Counted from the first letter of the stretch, positions 44,298-51,972 are shown. The stretch: DNA of 64,000 nt from Ramlibacter lithotrophicus (GCF_012184415.1 NZ_VTOX01000001.1:372001-436000); one strand, 5' to 3'. Made by a program: numbers and translations. The notes: generated by a model not told the origin, from the sequence alone.

Positions 44298-45500
44298 ATG
44301 AGCCTGATTGCCGCCCGCCTGAACCGCATCAAACCCTCGCCGAGTTCCATGGCGGGCCAGCGTGCCCGCGAGCTGCGCGCCGCCGGCCGCGACATCGTGG
44401 GCCTCACGTCGGGCGAGCCCGACTTCGACACGCCGCCGAACGTCTGCGAGGCGGTCGTGCGGGCGATGGCGGCATCGAAGACGAAGTACACCGATGTCGG
44501 CGGCACCCCGGAGCTCAAGGCCGCGATCGCCGCCAAGTTCAGGCGCGACAACGGCCTGGACTACGGCAGCGGCGAGATCATCGTCGGCACCGGCGGCAAG
44601 CAGGTCATCTTCAATGCCTTCATGTGCACGCTGGAGGCGGGCGACGAGGTGATCGTGCCGGCGCCGTACTGGGTGTCCTATCCCGACATCGCGCTGCTGG
44701 CCGACGGCAAGCCGGTGATCGTCACCTGCCGCCCCGAGGACGGATTCAAGTTGCGCCCGCAGGACCTGGAGCGCGCCATCACGCCGCGCACGCGCTGGCT
44801 GGTGCTGAACGCCCCCAACAATCCCAGCGGCGCCACCTACACCCGGGACGAGCTGCGCGGGCTGGCCGACGTGCTGCTGCGCCACCCGCAGGTATGGGTG
44901 ATGAGCGACGACATGTACGAGCACATCCTGTACGACGGCCGCGAATTTGCGACGATCGCGCAGGTGGAGCCGGCGCTGAAGGAGCGCACGCTGACGATCA
45001 ACGGGGTGTCCAAGGCGTACGCGATGACTGGCTGGCGCATCGGCTACGGCGGGGCCCCCGCAGCGCTGGTCAAGGCGATGACCAAGCTGCAGTCGCAGAG
45101 CACGTCCAACCCGAGCTCGATCAGCCAGGCTGCGGCGCAGGAAGCCCTGAACGGGCCGCAGGATTTCATCGCCGAGCGCACGCGCATCTTCCAGGAGCGC
45201 CGGGACAAGGTGGTCGCGGAACTCAACCGGATCCCCGGCGTCAGCTGTCACCTGCCGGAAGGCGCCTTCTACGTCTATCCCTCCTGCGCCGGCGTGATCG
45301 GCAGGAAGACGCCCGACGGGCAGGTGATCGGCACCGACAACGAGTTCGTGCTGTACCTGCTCGAAGCCCAGAACCTCGCGCTGCTGCAAGGCGAGGCGTA
45401 CGGGGCTTCGCCCTTTTTCCGGATCTCGTTCGCCACCTCGATGGAGCGGCTGGACGAGGGGCTGCGGCGCCTGCGGCTCGCCTGCGAAGCGCTCGGCTAA
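44298..45500 (+). CDS. PLP-dependent aminotransferase, class I (aspartate aminotransferase-like)
   Basis: The 400-residue fold-type I aminotransferase has VGLTSGEPDFDTP near the N terminus, NAPNNPSGATYTRDEL, and the PLP lysine K239 in NGVSKAYAMTGWRIGYGG. The C-terminal carboxylate-binding Arg is in FFRISFATS. Substrate prediction beyond a dicarboxylic or branched amino acid is not possible by eye. It follows the dehydratase small subunit by 26 nt on the same strand, so it may convert the keto acid produced there. Its TAA overlaps the stop of the convergent RES-domain gene. Confidence 0.88.
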   Translation: MSLIAARLNRIKPSPSSMAGQRARELRAAGRDIVGLTSGEPDFDTPPNVCEAVVRAMAASKTKYTDVGGTPELKAAIAAKFRRDNGLDYGSGEIIVGTGGKQVIFNAFMCTLEAGDEVIVPAPYWVSYPDIALLADGKPVIVTCRPEDGFKLRPQDLERAITPRTRWLVLNAPNNPSGATYTRDELRGLADVLLRHPQVWVMSDDMYEHILYDGREFATIAQVEPALKERTLTINGVSKAYAMTGWRIGYGGAPAALVKAMTKLQSQSTSNPSSISQAAAQEALNGPQDFIAERTRIFQERRDKVVAELNRIPGVSCHLPEGAFYVYPSCAGVIGRKTPDGQVIGTDNEFVLYLLEAQNLALLQGEAYGASPFFRISFATSMERLDEGLRRLRLACEALG

Positions 45501-46204
45501 GGGCGGAATTCGAGCGCTTCGCGCTCGCGCGTGAACAGCACCAGGTCCCGCGTCGTCTTGCAGACCCAGGTTTGCTGCGCGTTCGGCGCGGCCAGGGTCA
45601 GGTTCACCGCGCTGAACACCACTTCGCAGGCGGCAAACTCCCGGCGCGCCGACTCGTAGCGCAGGGCCGCGATCGAGAGCCGCGCATCCCCCCGCACGCG
45701 GTGGGCGAGGCGATGGCACGCCGTGTAGTCCTGCGGGTCGCGCCAGAGGTGGCGGCGCGACGCCCACGGCGGCATGGTCAGGTCGAGTTCCCGGCCGGCG
45801 AAGCGGGCCTGCAAGAACGTGTACTCCGTCACCAGCTGTTCCTGCACCAGGCCGTCCGAATCGAGCAGGAAGCGCCAGCGCCAATACGCCAGCTCCGCAG
45901 CCACGGTGCGGGGCTCGTCGGCGCCGTACCAGGCGCCGGACTCATGGGGCCACCGGAACCTGGAAGGCCAGGGCGCGGCGTAGCGGAACGGCGTCGCCAG
46001 CAGGTAGTGCAGGCCGCGCGACTCCCGCGGTAGCGGCGGCTTGCTGGATTCGAGGAGCTGTTCCAGCAGTTCCAGGTCCTGCAGGCTGTCCACCAGGCGC
46101 ATCGTGGCCACCCGGTGCTGCGCCTCGACACCGCGCCAGAGCTCGCGCCCGGCGTGCGCCGCCGTGCCGAACCAGTCCTCGCCCCAGGGCGGCGATCCGG
46201 TCAT
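45497..46204 (-). CDS. RES-domain toxin
   Basis: The 235-residue protein has a RES domain, the toxin of RES-Xre pairs; characterised members degrade or modify NAD. Visible parts are LWRGVEAQHRVATMRLVD near the start, the GAWYGADEPRTVAAELAYWR motif that carries the conserved Gly-Trp/Tyr and Glu, and a C-terminal CEVVFSAVNLTLAAP segment. The ATG at 46204 overlaps the antitoxin stop by 4 nt. The order antitoxin-then-toxin and the tight coupling are typical of this family. Its stop overlaps that of the aminotransferase gene by 3 nt. Confidence 0.82.
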   Translation of the reverse strand: MTGSPPWGEDWFGTAAHAGRELWRGVEAQHRVATMRLVDSLQDLELLEQLLESSKPPLPRESRGLHYLLATPFRYAAPWPSRFRWPHESGAWYGADEPRTVAAELAYWRWRFLLDSDGLVQEQLVTEYTFLQARFAGRELDLTMPPWASRRHLWRDPQDYTACHRLAHRVRGDARLSIAALRYESARREFAACEVVFSAVNLTLAAPNAQQTWVCKTTRDLVLFTREREALEFRP

Positions 46205-46584
46205 GACAACGCGCGGGCGCCGTCCAGGTAGGCGACGATTCGCGCCAGGCCTTCGGCCGTGGCAATCGCCTCGCGCGGCGCCGCATTGAAGGCACGGTTG
46301 TAGGAGTCCATCCACAGGCGGCGATGCCGGTCGCTGTTTCCCACCAGGGCGTCGAGCGACCGGTAGACCCGGATCACCAGTGCGGCGAGTTCGGCAGGCT
46401 TGCTGCCGACGTCCAGCTGCCTCGTGCCCGAGGCCATGCGCGACACGGTGGACTCGCTCAGGCCCACGGCGCGGGCCAGGGCGGCATTCGTCAACCCCAG
46501 CGCGGCGGCGGACCGCAGCATCGCCTTGGTCAGCACCGCAGCGGCGGCCTGGGGGTGGGGTGGCGAGAGCGTCGGGCTTTCCAC
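46201..46584 (-). CDS. Xre/MbcA/ParS-type antitoxin of the RES pair
   Basis: The 127-residue protein has an Xre-like HTH at about 20-70 (LTKAMLRSAAALGLTNAALARAVGLSESTVSRMASG) and a C-terminal toxin-binding domain (RVYRSLDALVGNSDRHRRLWMDSYNRAFNAAPREAI), the MbcA/ParS/Xre antitoxin pattern. Such antitoxins bind the RES active site and repress their own promoter. A promoter lies 24 nt ahead of the ATG. The palindrome CTTGCGCAAG overlapping its -35 is a candidate self-operator. Confidence 0.83.
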   Translation of the reverse strand: MESPTLSPPHPQAAAAVLTKAMLRSAAALGLTNAALARAVGLSESTVSRMASGTRQLDVGSKPAELAALVIRVYRSLDALVGNSDRHRRLWMDSYNRAFNAAPREAIATAEGLARIVAYLDGARALS

Positions 46585-46607
46585 GGCTTTTTAGGCTTGC
46601 TGTGGAA

Positions 46608-46636
46608 AGAATAGACCGAAATTGTTTCTTGCGCAA
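46608..46636 (-). promoter_or_regulatory. Promoter of the RES-Xre toxin-antitoxin operon
   Basis: On the minus strand TTGCGC (46636-46631) and TATTCT (46613-46608) are 17 nt apart, with a start near 46601 and a leader of about 17 nt. The -35 is inside the palindrome CTTGCGCAAG (46629-46638). Confidence 0.6.
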
Positions 46637-46716
46637 GCGCCGCGAAGGGTAAAGGCTGCAGTCCAGAGCGCGGGTAGCGGCCGAGGCGCCACCGCACGCC
46701 TGGTCCCCCGCGGACG

Positions 46717-46732
46717 CTATGAAGGTTGATAG
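46717..46732. promoter_or_regulatory. Second lux-box-like palindrome, downstream of luxR
   Basis: CTATGAAGGTTGATAG fits the CT-N12-AG lux-box pattern and differs from the box before luxI (48016-48031) at one base; the following GCT is shared too. It lies between the luxR stop (46779) and the toxin-antitoxin promoter, about 124 nt upstream of that predicted start, too far for a standard LuxR position. Its target is unclear: the toxin-antitoxin operon, or a plus-strand transcript antisense to luxR. Confidence 0.5.
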
Positions 46733-46778
46733 CTAGCGCGTCATCTGCGACCAGGCGCAGACTGCATCCATGCGCGGT

Positions 46779-47501
46779 TCAATGAATCAGTCCCAATGCG
46801 ACGGCGCGGGCCACTCCCTGCAGGCGGGACGCCACCCCGAGCTTGCGCAATGCATTCTTGACGTGGAACTCGATCGTCGGCTTGGACAGGCCGAGGATGT
46901 CGCCGATCACCTCGGAGCCCTTGCCGCGGGCCACGTACTGCATGATTTCGCTCTCGCGCGGGGTCAGCTTCGGACGTTCCTCCGCGAGCAGGGCGGGAAT
47001 GACCAGCTTGGAAGTCGCGACGTGCGCACAGCTCGCCAGCACGTTGCCGCCGGCAAGCAACAGTTCGGTCTCGCGGCGGTCGATGTCGACCCGCCGGTCG
47101 CGCGCGAGGCTGATCATGCTCTTGACGCGCGCGCTTTCGTGGACCGGAACGCTGATCCCGGAATTGAGTCCGAACCGGCGCGCTTCCTCCATGACTTCGT
47201 AGGAGCGCTCGGAATAGATGTCGGGAGACCACACGATCGGCGTGCTGTGTGTCTGGCAGTGCACGACCGTCGGATCCCTGAAGACGAAATTGCGCTCCGC
47301 GTACAACTGCTGGTACTCGTCGGGCCAGCCGCTCATGACATGCTGGATCGGCTCCATCGTGGGCAGCTGGATCTGCACGCCCACCAGGACGCGCTCGAAG
47401 CCCAGGCTCACGGCCGCCTTCTGGACGCGGCGGAACAGCTCGTCGCCGTCGGGCGCCTCGACGATTGATGCGATCAGTGTCAGCGAAGCAGCGTCACGCA
47501 C
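46779..47501 (-). CDS. LuxR-family quorum-sensing transcription factor
   Basis: The 240-residue protein has an N-terminal autoinducer-binding domain and a C-terminal LuxR HTH (KLTPRESEIMQYVARGKGSEVIGDILGLSKPTIEFHVKNALRKLGV). Pocket residues include Tyr-Ala-Glu-Arg-Asn, then Asp-Pro in FRDPTVV and the Trp in PIVWS. The Trp usually found before the conserved Tyr (TraR Trp57) appears as Tyr, by my alignment. Start GTG at 47501. It is divergent from the 131-aa gene and luxI, so it is very probably the receptor of the signal made by luxI. Gene names are not assigned because species-specific systems differ. Confidence 0.9.
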   Translation of the reverse strand: MRDAASLTLIASIVEAPDGDELFRRVQKAAVSLGFERVLVGVQIQLPTMEPIQHVMSGWPDEYQQLYAERNFVFRDPTVVHCQTHSTPIVWSPDIYSERSYEVMEEARRFGLNSGISVPVHESARVKSMISLARDRRVDIDRRETELLLAGGNVLASCAHVATSKLVIPALLAEERPKLTPRESEIMQYVARGKGSEVIGDILGLSKPTIEFHVKNALRKLGVASRLQGVARAVALGLIH

Positions 47502-47587
47502 GTGTCACCACCTGAGCGCCTGCGCTCCGAAAGGGTCCCCGAACCATGAGCCCACCGGCCTGTCCTCACGCAGCGTACCTTCCGCAG

Positions 47588-47983
47588 ATGTATTCACGTG
47601 ATTATTACTGCCGCGTTCCACAGCGCAAGGTCGCCGAACTGCGGCTGCAACATTCCGCCACCATCGCGGAGGCTTCGGTGCTCAACGAGGTGAGACACCT
47701 CCGTCTGCCGGGACGCGTGGCGGGGATCACGGAATGGCAGGGCGTGGAGCAGGGGTATCCCATCTCCCTCGGCTGGGACTGGATGGAACTGCAGGACGGC
47801 GACATCCGTCCCGTGATGGTGATTCCGCCGCGCACCAACATCCGGCTGATCGATGCCAAGGGGTATGACGTCCCGGAAGCGTCGGCCGCGCCGTTCCTGT
47901 GGGCGCTGATCGCCAGCCTGCCATGGCCGGGGTTCGTGTCGCGCATGATCCTGGATGAAAAGCCACTGCCTCGCCGCGCCTAG
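47588..47983 (+). CDS. Unknown 131-aa protein between luxR and luxI
   Basis: The product MYSRDYYCRVPQRKVAELRLQHSATIAEASVLNEVRHLRLPGRVAGITEWQG is soluble, with a beta-rich middle (ISLGWDWMELQDGDIRPVMVIPPRTNIRLID) and a C-terminal hydrophobic stretch (FLWALIASLPWPGF). It resembles the DUF4902 proteins often found between luxR and luxI genes in Burkholderiales; that assignment is from memory. The ATG at 47588 is chosen because the sequence before it, from a start at 47546, is low-complexity, but the longer 145-residue form is possible. The luxI lux box lies 33 nt after its stop. Confidence 0.6.
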   Translation: MYSRDYYCRVPQRKVAELRLQHSATIAEASVLNEVRHLRLPGRVAGITEWQGVEQGYPISLGWDWMELQDGDIRPVMVIPPRTNIRLIDAKGYDVPEASAAPFLWALIASLPWPGFVSRMILDEKPLPRRA

Positions 47984-48015
47984 CTTCGTCCGTCCGCCGC
48001 CCCGGGTGCTCGACC

Positions 48016-48031
48016 CTATCAAGGTTGATAG
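48016..48031 (+). promoter_or_regulatory. lux box of the luxI promoter
   Basis: CTATCAAGGTTGATAG is a perfect 7-bp inverted repeat around GG and matches CT-N12-AG. A weak -10 (TCCAAT, 48056-48061) would place the start near 48067, so the box centre is at about -43, the standard activating position for LuxR proteins. The luxI ATG follows 24 nt later. Confidence 0.7.
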
Positions 48032-48090
48032 CTGGGCAGGCAGTGTCGTGCCGGGTCCAATTCCCGCAAGGACCCGACTTGGACGTTGCC

Positions 48091-48690
48091 ATGAATCATA
48101 TTGTCGCCACCCACCAGCTCAGGGAAATGTCCGACAGCGCTCGGATCGGGATGTTCAGGCTGCGCTACGACACGTTCTTCACCCGCCTGCGGTGGGACGT
48201 GCAGACGCACGACGGGCTCGAGACCGACGATTTCGACGGCATCGACAGCGCCCGCTACATCGTCGCGCAGTCGGCGCAGGAGGAGGTGGATGCCTGCTGG
48301 CGGCTGCTGCCGACGCTCGGCCCCAACATGCTGCGCGACGTCTTCCCGGAACTGCTGCACGGCCTGCCGGCGCCCGCCGCCGGCGACGTCTGGGAGCTGA
48401 GCCGTTTCGCGATCGACTCCGGCCGGGTGAGCGGGGCGGACAACGCGGGCAACCACCAGATCGGCTTCGGCCAGCTGTCGGTCGCGCTCATGACGGAAGC
48501 GGCGCGGTTCGCGCAAGAGAACGGCATTGCCAGGTACGTCACCGTCACCACCGCGGCCATCGAGCGGATGATGAAAGGGCTTGGACTGCACATCCACCGT
48601 CTGGGCGCGCCGGTGCGCATCGGCTCCGTCCTCACCGTGGCGTGTTTCATCGAAGTCGACGAGATCACCCTGAAAGCCATCGGAATGTAG
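48091..48690 (+). CDS. LuxI-family acyl-homoserine lactone synthase
   Basis: The 199-residue protein makes an acyl-homoserine lactone signal from SAM and an acyl carrier. Conserved positions are visible: Arg and Phe in FRLRYDTFFTRLRW, the Trp in LRWDV, Asp and Asp in ETDDFDGID, Arg in WRLLPTLGPNML, and Glu and Arg in WELSRFAID. Start ATG at 48091 is fixed by the family N terminus; a longer form from 48025 would begin inside the lux box. It is followed after 4 nt by the response-regulator gene. Acyl-chain length cannot be predicted here. Confidence 0.92.
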   Translation: MNHIVATHQLREMSDSARIGMFRLRYDTFFTRLRWDVQTHDGLETDDFDGIDSARYIVAQSAQEEVDACWRLLPTLGPNMLRDVFPELLHGLPAPAAGDVWELSRFAIDSGRVSGADNAGNHQIGFGQLSVALMTEAARFAQENGIARYVTVTTAAIERMMKGLGLHIHRLGAPVRIGSVLTVACFIEVDEITLKAIGM

Positions 48691-48694
48691 CCGG

Positions 48695-49867
48695 ATGACT
48701 GCCCGCGCCGCTGCCGCCATCGCGCGGCCGACCTTCCAGTCGCTCATGCGGTGGGCCGGAGAACAGTTGCACGCCTCCCGCGTGCCGGACGTCGGCGCCG
48801 ACGCATCGCGCGCGAAACCCTCGCGGCATCGGGATGACGGTACGTTGCCGCCGGTCCGCGACGGGTCGGGACCGCAGCGCCTGTCGCTGTACCACCGGCC
48901 GGGCTCGGTCGCCCTGCTGGACGACGCCCCCGACTATCTGGAGATGCTGGTCGCGTCCCTGCCGCGGCACTGGAACCTCGAGCCGTTCCTCAGCCCCCAG
49001 TCCTTCGTGAACTACCTGCAGCAGGAGCCGCCGCGCTGGGAGGCGGATTTCTGGAACCAGCAGAAGATCGTCGAGGCGTGGCACCGCGGGAGCCCGCTGG
49101 TGCCGCAGATCCTCGAGTACTGGGCCACCACGCCGGAGCGTTTTTCGCTGACCAAGGTTTGCGTCGTCGACCAGTTGATGCCCGGAATGACCGGCCTGCA
49201 GGCGCTCGACGAACTGGTGGACTGGCCCGGGCACCGGATCCTGCTGACAGGCGCCTTCGACGAAGGCCTGGCCACGCAGGCCTTCAATCGCGGCCTCATC
49301 GACCAGTTCATCGCCAAGCAGACGGACAGGCTCGCCGGCCACCTGGCCGCCACGATCCAGATGCTCATGGCTCGCCCCAATGCGCGCTTCCACCAGATCT
49401 GGGCCGCGACGCTGACGCCGCGCCAGTCGGCGATCCTGCGCGATCCGCGGGTCGCGGACGACCTCGCGCGGTTCGCGGCCAGCACCTTCGTGGAGTGGTT
49501 CGTCATCGGCGATCCATTCGGCATTCTCGGCATCAGCGAGACCGGGGTGCCGACCTGGCTGCAGCTCGAGCCGACCTCCGGGCTGGCCGAACTCGCCGAG
49601 TGGGCCGCCGACCGGGGGGTTGGCGCCGAAGACGTCCGGCACATCCAGGCCGGGCGCTGCGTGTACGACCGCGACCTGGGCCTGGCAATGGCGGACGCGA
49701 AGCCGCTTTCGGTCACGCCGGCCTTTGCCATCGGCGACGCAGGCACGCTCTGGGCCGCGATTCACCGGATCGACGCGGCAATCGCCGCGCCGGCCGCGCT
49801 CAGTTATCGCGAGTGGCTGGCCGGCAAGGTGCGCCGGCGCTCCAGCCGCAAGAGCATCTGGGCTTGA
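48695..49867 (+). CDS. Response regulator with inserted receiver domain and unrecognised output region, coupled to luxI
   Basis: The 390-residue protein has a poorly ordered N terminus of about 65 residues, then a receiver-like domain: acidic pair D76-D77 (VALLDDAPDYLEML), phospho-acceptor D159 (VVDQLMPGMTG), ILLTGAFDE, and Lys in FIAKQ. The 82-residue distance between acidic pair and acceptor is about 40 longer than usual, so there is an insertion (YLQQEPPRWEADFWNQQKIV region). Residues from about 235 to the end match no DNA-binding or enzymatic domain I know. It starts 4 nt after luxI. Role unknown; a link between phosphorylation and quorum sensing is inferred. Confidence 0.72.
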   Translation: MTARAAAAIARPTFQSLMRWAGEQLHASRVPDVGADASRAKPSRHRDDGTLPPVRDGSGPQRLSLYHRPGSVALLDDAPDYLEMLVASLPRHWNLEPFLSPQSFVNYLQQEPPRWEADFWNQQKIVEAWHRGSPLVPQILEYWATTPERFSLTKVCVVDQLMPGMTGLQALDELVDWPGHRILLTGAFDEGLATQAFNRGLIDQFIAKQTDRLAGHLAATIQMLMARPNARFHQIWAATLTPRQSAILRDPRVADDLARFAASTFVEWFVIGDPFGILGISETGVPTWLQLEPTSGLAELAEWAADRGVGAEDVRHIQAGRCVYDRDLGLAMADAKPLSVTPAFAIGDAGTLWAAIHRIDAAIAAPAALSYREWLAGKVRRRSSRKSIWA

Positions 49868-50104
49868 CGGCCCAGGGCGGGGCGGGTGCGCCAAGTGTCT
49901 GATTGGCTGGAGCGTTCAACCTCTGGTTGGCTCGTGATAATTGCTAGTTGACATAATATACATCGTATCAAGTAGAACTACGGATTCTGGACCCCGGGCG
50001 TGAGCCCCAGCCGTCAAAGCTGCTGCACGCCGAACTGATGCGAGAACGCCGCCGGCGCCCGGCGGTGCCGTCTTGCCACATGAGATTTCGGCTTCAAGCC
50101 GTTG
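49868..50104. other. AT-rich gap between convergent genes
   Basis: This 237-nt stretch separates the response regulator from the convergent ankyrin gene. It contains TTGACA at 49948-49953 in an unusually AT-rich 40-nt block (about 49935-49980), with TTGA/TCAA ends, but no good -10 at the right distance on either strand. No ORF, tRNA or terminator was recognised. Confidence 0.4.
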
Positions 50105-50764
50105 TCACCATTTGCCTTTTGGCTGCGCGCGCCGCACGGTTTCGGCGATCAGCTCGGCGGCGTCGGCGCGGTTGACGCGGTGGGCAAAGTCGATGGCGCT
50201 CAGCCCCAGCTGGTTCTTCAGGCGCGGGTCCGCGCCGGCCGCCAGCAGGAGCTTGACCGCATCGATCGACCCATACTGTGCCGCCATCATGAGCGGTGTC
50301 GTTCCGTTGGGCGATTCCGCGTCGATATACGCATGGTGCTCCAGGAGCAACTCCATGACCGCCAAGTGGCCGCCGGTCGCGGCGTAATGCAGCGGGGTCC
50401 AGCCGGTCTTGTTGACGTCCGCGCCGCGCCCGATCAGCTGGCGGGCCAGTTCAAGGTGTCCCTTGAGCGCCGCCATCATGAGCGGACTCTCGTCGTCGCG
50501 GGTCCGGATCTCGACATTCGTTTTCGGCCACTCGATCAACGCGGCGGCCACCTTGGGCGACGGCTCGCGCATCGCCAGGTACAGGCCGCTCAGCCCCTTG
50601 GGATCGAGTGTGTCCGGATCGAAACCGCGCGCCAGCAGCGTGCGCACGGCGTTCGCGTCGTCGCGCTTGACGGCCACGAAGAAATCGTCATACGACCCGG
50701 CAAAACTGACGGAAAACGCCAACGTGACAATGAGATAAACGATTTTCTTGATGTGATCTGTCAT
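50105..50764 (-). CDS. Secreted ankyrin-repeat protein
   Basis: The 219-residue protein has an N-terminal signal sequence (KIVYLIVTLAFSVSFAGSY). About five ankyrin repeats follow: AVRTLLARGFDPDTLDPKGL, the degenerate unit with AAALIEWPKTNVEIR, the unit ELARQLIGRGADVNKTGWTPLHYAATGG, VMELLLEHHAYIDAESPNGTTPLMMAA, and AVKLLLAAGADPRLKNQLG. Ankyrin repeats bind protein partners, and the periplasm is the likely location. The ATG overlaps the tatD stop by 4 nt, so it is the last gene of the mltG-to-tatD string. Confidence 0.85.
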   Translation of the reverse strand: MTDHIKKIVYLIVTLAFSVSFAGSYDDFFVAVKRDDANAVRTLLARGFDPDTLDPKGLSGLYLAMREPSPKVAAALIEWPKTNVEIRTRDDESPLMMAALKGHLELARQLIGRGADVNKTGWTPLHYAATGGHLAVMELLLEHHAYIDAESPNGTTPLMMAAQYGSIDAVKLLLAAGADPRLKNQLGLSAIDFAHRVNRADAAELIAETVRRAQPKGKW

Positions 50765-51567
50765 GTTGCTCGCAGCCCGAACAGGCGTTCGAAATTGGCG
50801 CTGGTATGGCGGGCAATGGCCGCGACGTCCATGCCGCGCAGCTGCGCCAGTTGCTGCGCTACGAACGGCACGTAGGCGGGCGTGTTGATCTTGCCGCGGT
50901 ACGGCACCGGCGCGAGGTAGGGGCTGTCGGTTTCGATCAGCAAGCGGTCCAGCGGCACGAAGGCGGCGACGTCGCGCAGTTCCTGCGCGCTCTTGAAGGT
51001 CAGGATGCCGGAAAACGAGATCGAATACCCGAGGTCGAGGGCCGCCCGCGCCACCTCGGCGGTTTCAGTAAAGCAGTGGAACACGCCGCCGGCACAACCG
51101 GGGCCGCCGTCCTCGCCCTCCTCCTTCAGGATCGCAATGGTGTCCGCCGAAGAAGCCCTCGTGTGGATGACCAGCGGCTTGCGTACCTGGCGCGCCGCGC
51201 GGATGTGGGTGCGGAAGCGCTCGCGCTGCCACTCCAGGTCCGCCACCGAGCGGCCGCCCTTGCGCTCGTCCATCTGGTAGTAGTCGAGGCCGGTCTCGCC
51301 GATCGCCACCACCTTCGGCAGCGAAGACAGGCCGACCAGGTCCTGCACGCTCGGCTCGGTGAGTCCCTCGGTGTCCGGGTGGACGCCGACCGTCGCCCAG
51401 AAGTTGTCGTACGCCAGCGCCAGGGCGTGGACCGACTCGAACTCCTCGATCGTGGTGCAGATGCACAGGGCGCGGTCGACCTGGGCCTGCGCCATGGCCT
51501 GCCGGATCTCGGGCAGCCGCGGCAGCAGTTCAGGGAAGGTGAGGTGGCAATGCGAATCGACGAACAT
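50761..51567 (-). CDS. tatD: TatD-family metal-dependent hydrolase/deoxyribonuclease
   Basis: The 268-residue TIM-barrel hydrolase begins MFVDSHCHLTFPELLPRLPEI with the HxH metal site. It has the Glu in AIGETGLDYYQ, the His in VIHTR, the His in GVFHCFTE and the Asp in LIETDSPYLAP. E. coli TatD-like proteins act as 3'-5' nucleases and possibly D-aminoacyl-tRNA hydrolases. It lies 45 nt after the pilZ gene and is coupled to the ankyrin gene. Position in a holB-pilZ-tatD string is common in proteobacteria. Confidence 0.92.
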   Translation of the reverse strand: MFVDSHCHLTFPELLPRLPEIRQAMAQAQVDRALCICTTIEEFESVHALALAYDNFWATVGVHPDTEGLTEPSVQDLVGLSSLPKVVAIGETGLDYYQMDERKGGRSVADLEWQRERFRTHIRAARQVRKPLVIHTRASSADTIAILKEEGEDGGPGCAGGVFHCFTETAEVARAALDLGYSISFSGILTFKSAQELRDVAAFVPLDRLLIETDSPYLAPVPYRGKINTPAYVPFVAQQLAQLRGMDVAAIARHTSANFERLFGLRAT

Positions 51568-51612
51568 GGGACGCGACGGCGCGCCGCCCGTGCACGAGGC
51601 CGGACAGGCGGA

Positions 51613-51968
51613 TCAGATGGTTTGGGTGGGCCGCTCGGAAGCGAGGAGCGTGCCCAGGATCTGCTCGATCTTGATCTTGAGCACGCGCGACTTCTCGTCG
51701 GCCGGGAAACGTACGCCGACGCCTTGCGTGCGGTTGGCGGCGGCCCGCGCCGGCGTCACCCACGCCACCTTGCCGGCGACCGGATAGCGCTGGGGGTCCT
51801 CGGGCAGCGACAGCAGCACGTACACGTCGTCGCCCAGCTTGTACTCCTTGGTCGTCGGGATGAACACGCCGCCGTCCGCGAACATGGGAATGTACGCGGC
51901 ATACAGCGCCGCCTTCTCCTTGATGGCGAGCTGGATGACGCTGGGACGCGGGCTGTGGTGTGCAGTGC

Positions 51969-51972
<4 letters not shown>
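51613..51972 (-). CDS. PilZ-domain protein
   Basis: The 119-residue single-domain PilZ protein has AIKEKAALYAAYIPMFADGGVFIPTTKEYKLGDDVYVLLSLPEDPQRYPVAGKVAWVTP in the standard PilZ order, ending with GVGVRF. The c-di-GMP-binding RxxxR and D/NxSxxG motifs are not evident, as in type IV pilus PilZ of Pseudomonas, which acts by protein contact. The gene name is left empty because the copy involved in pilus biogenesis is not proven. The ATG overlaps the holB stop by 4 nt. Confidence 0.83.
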
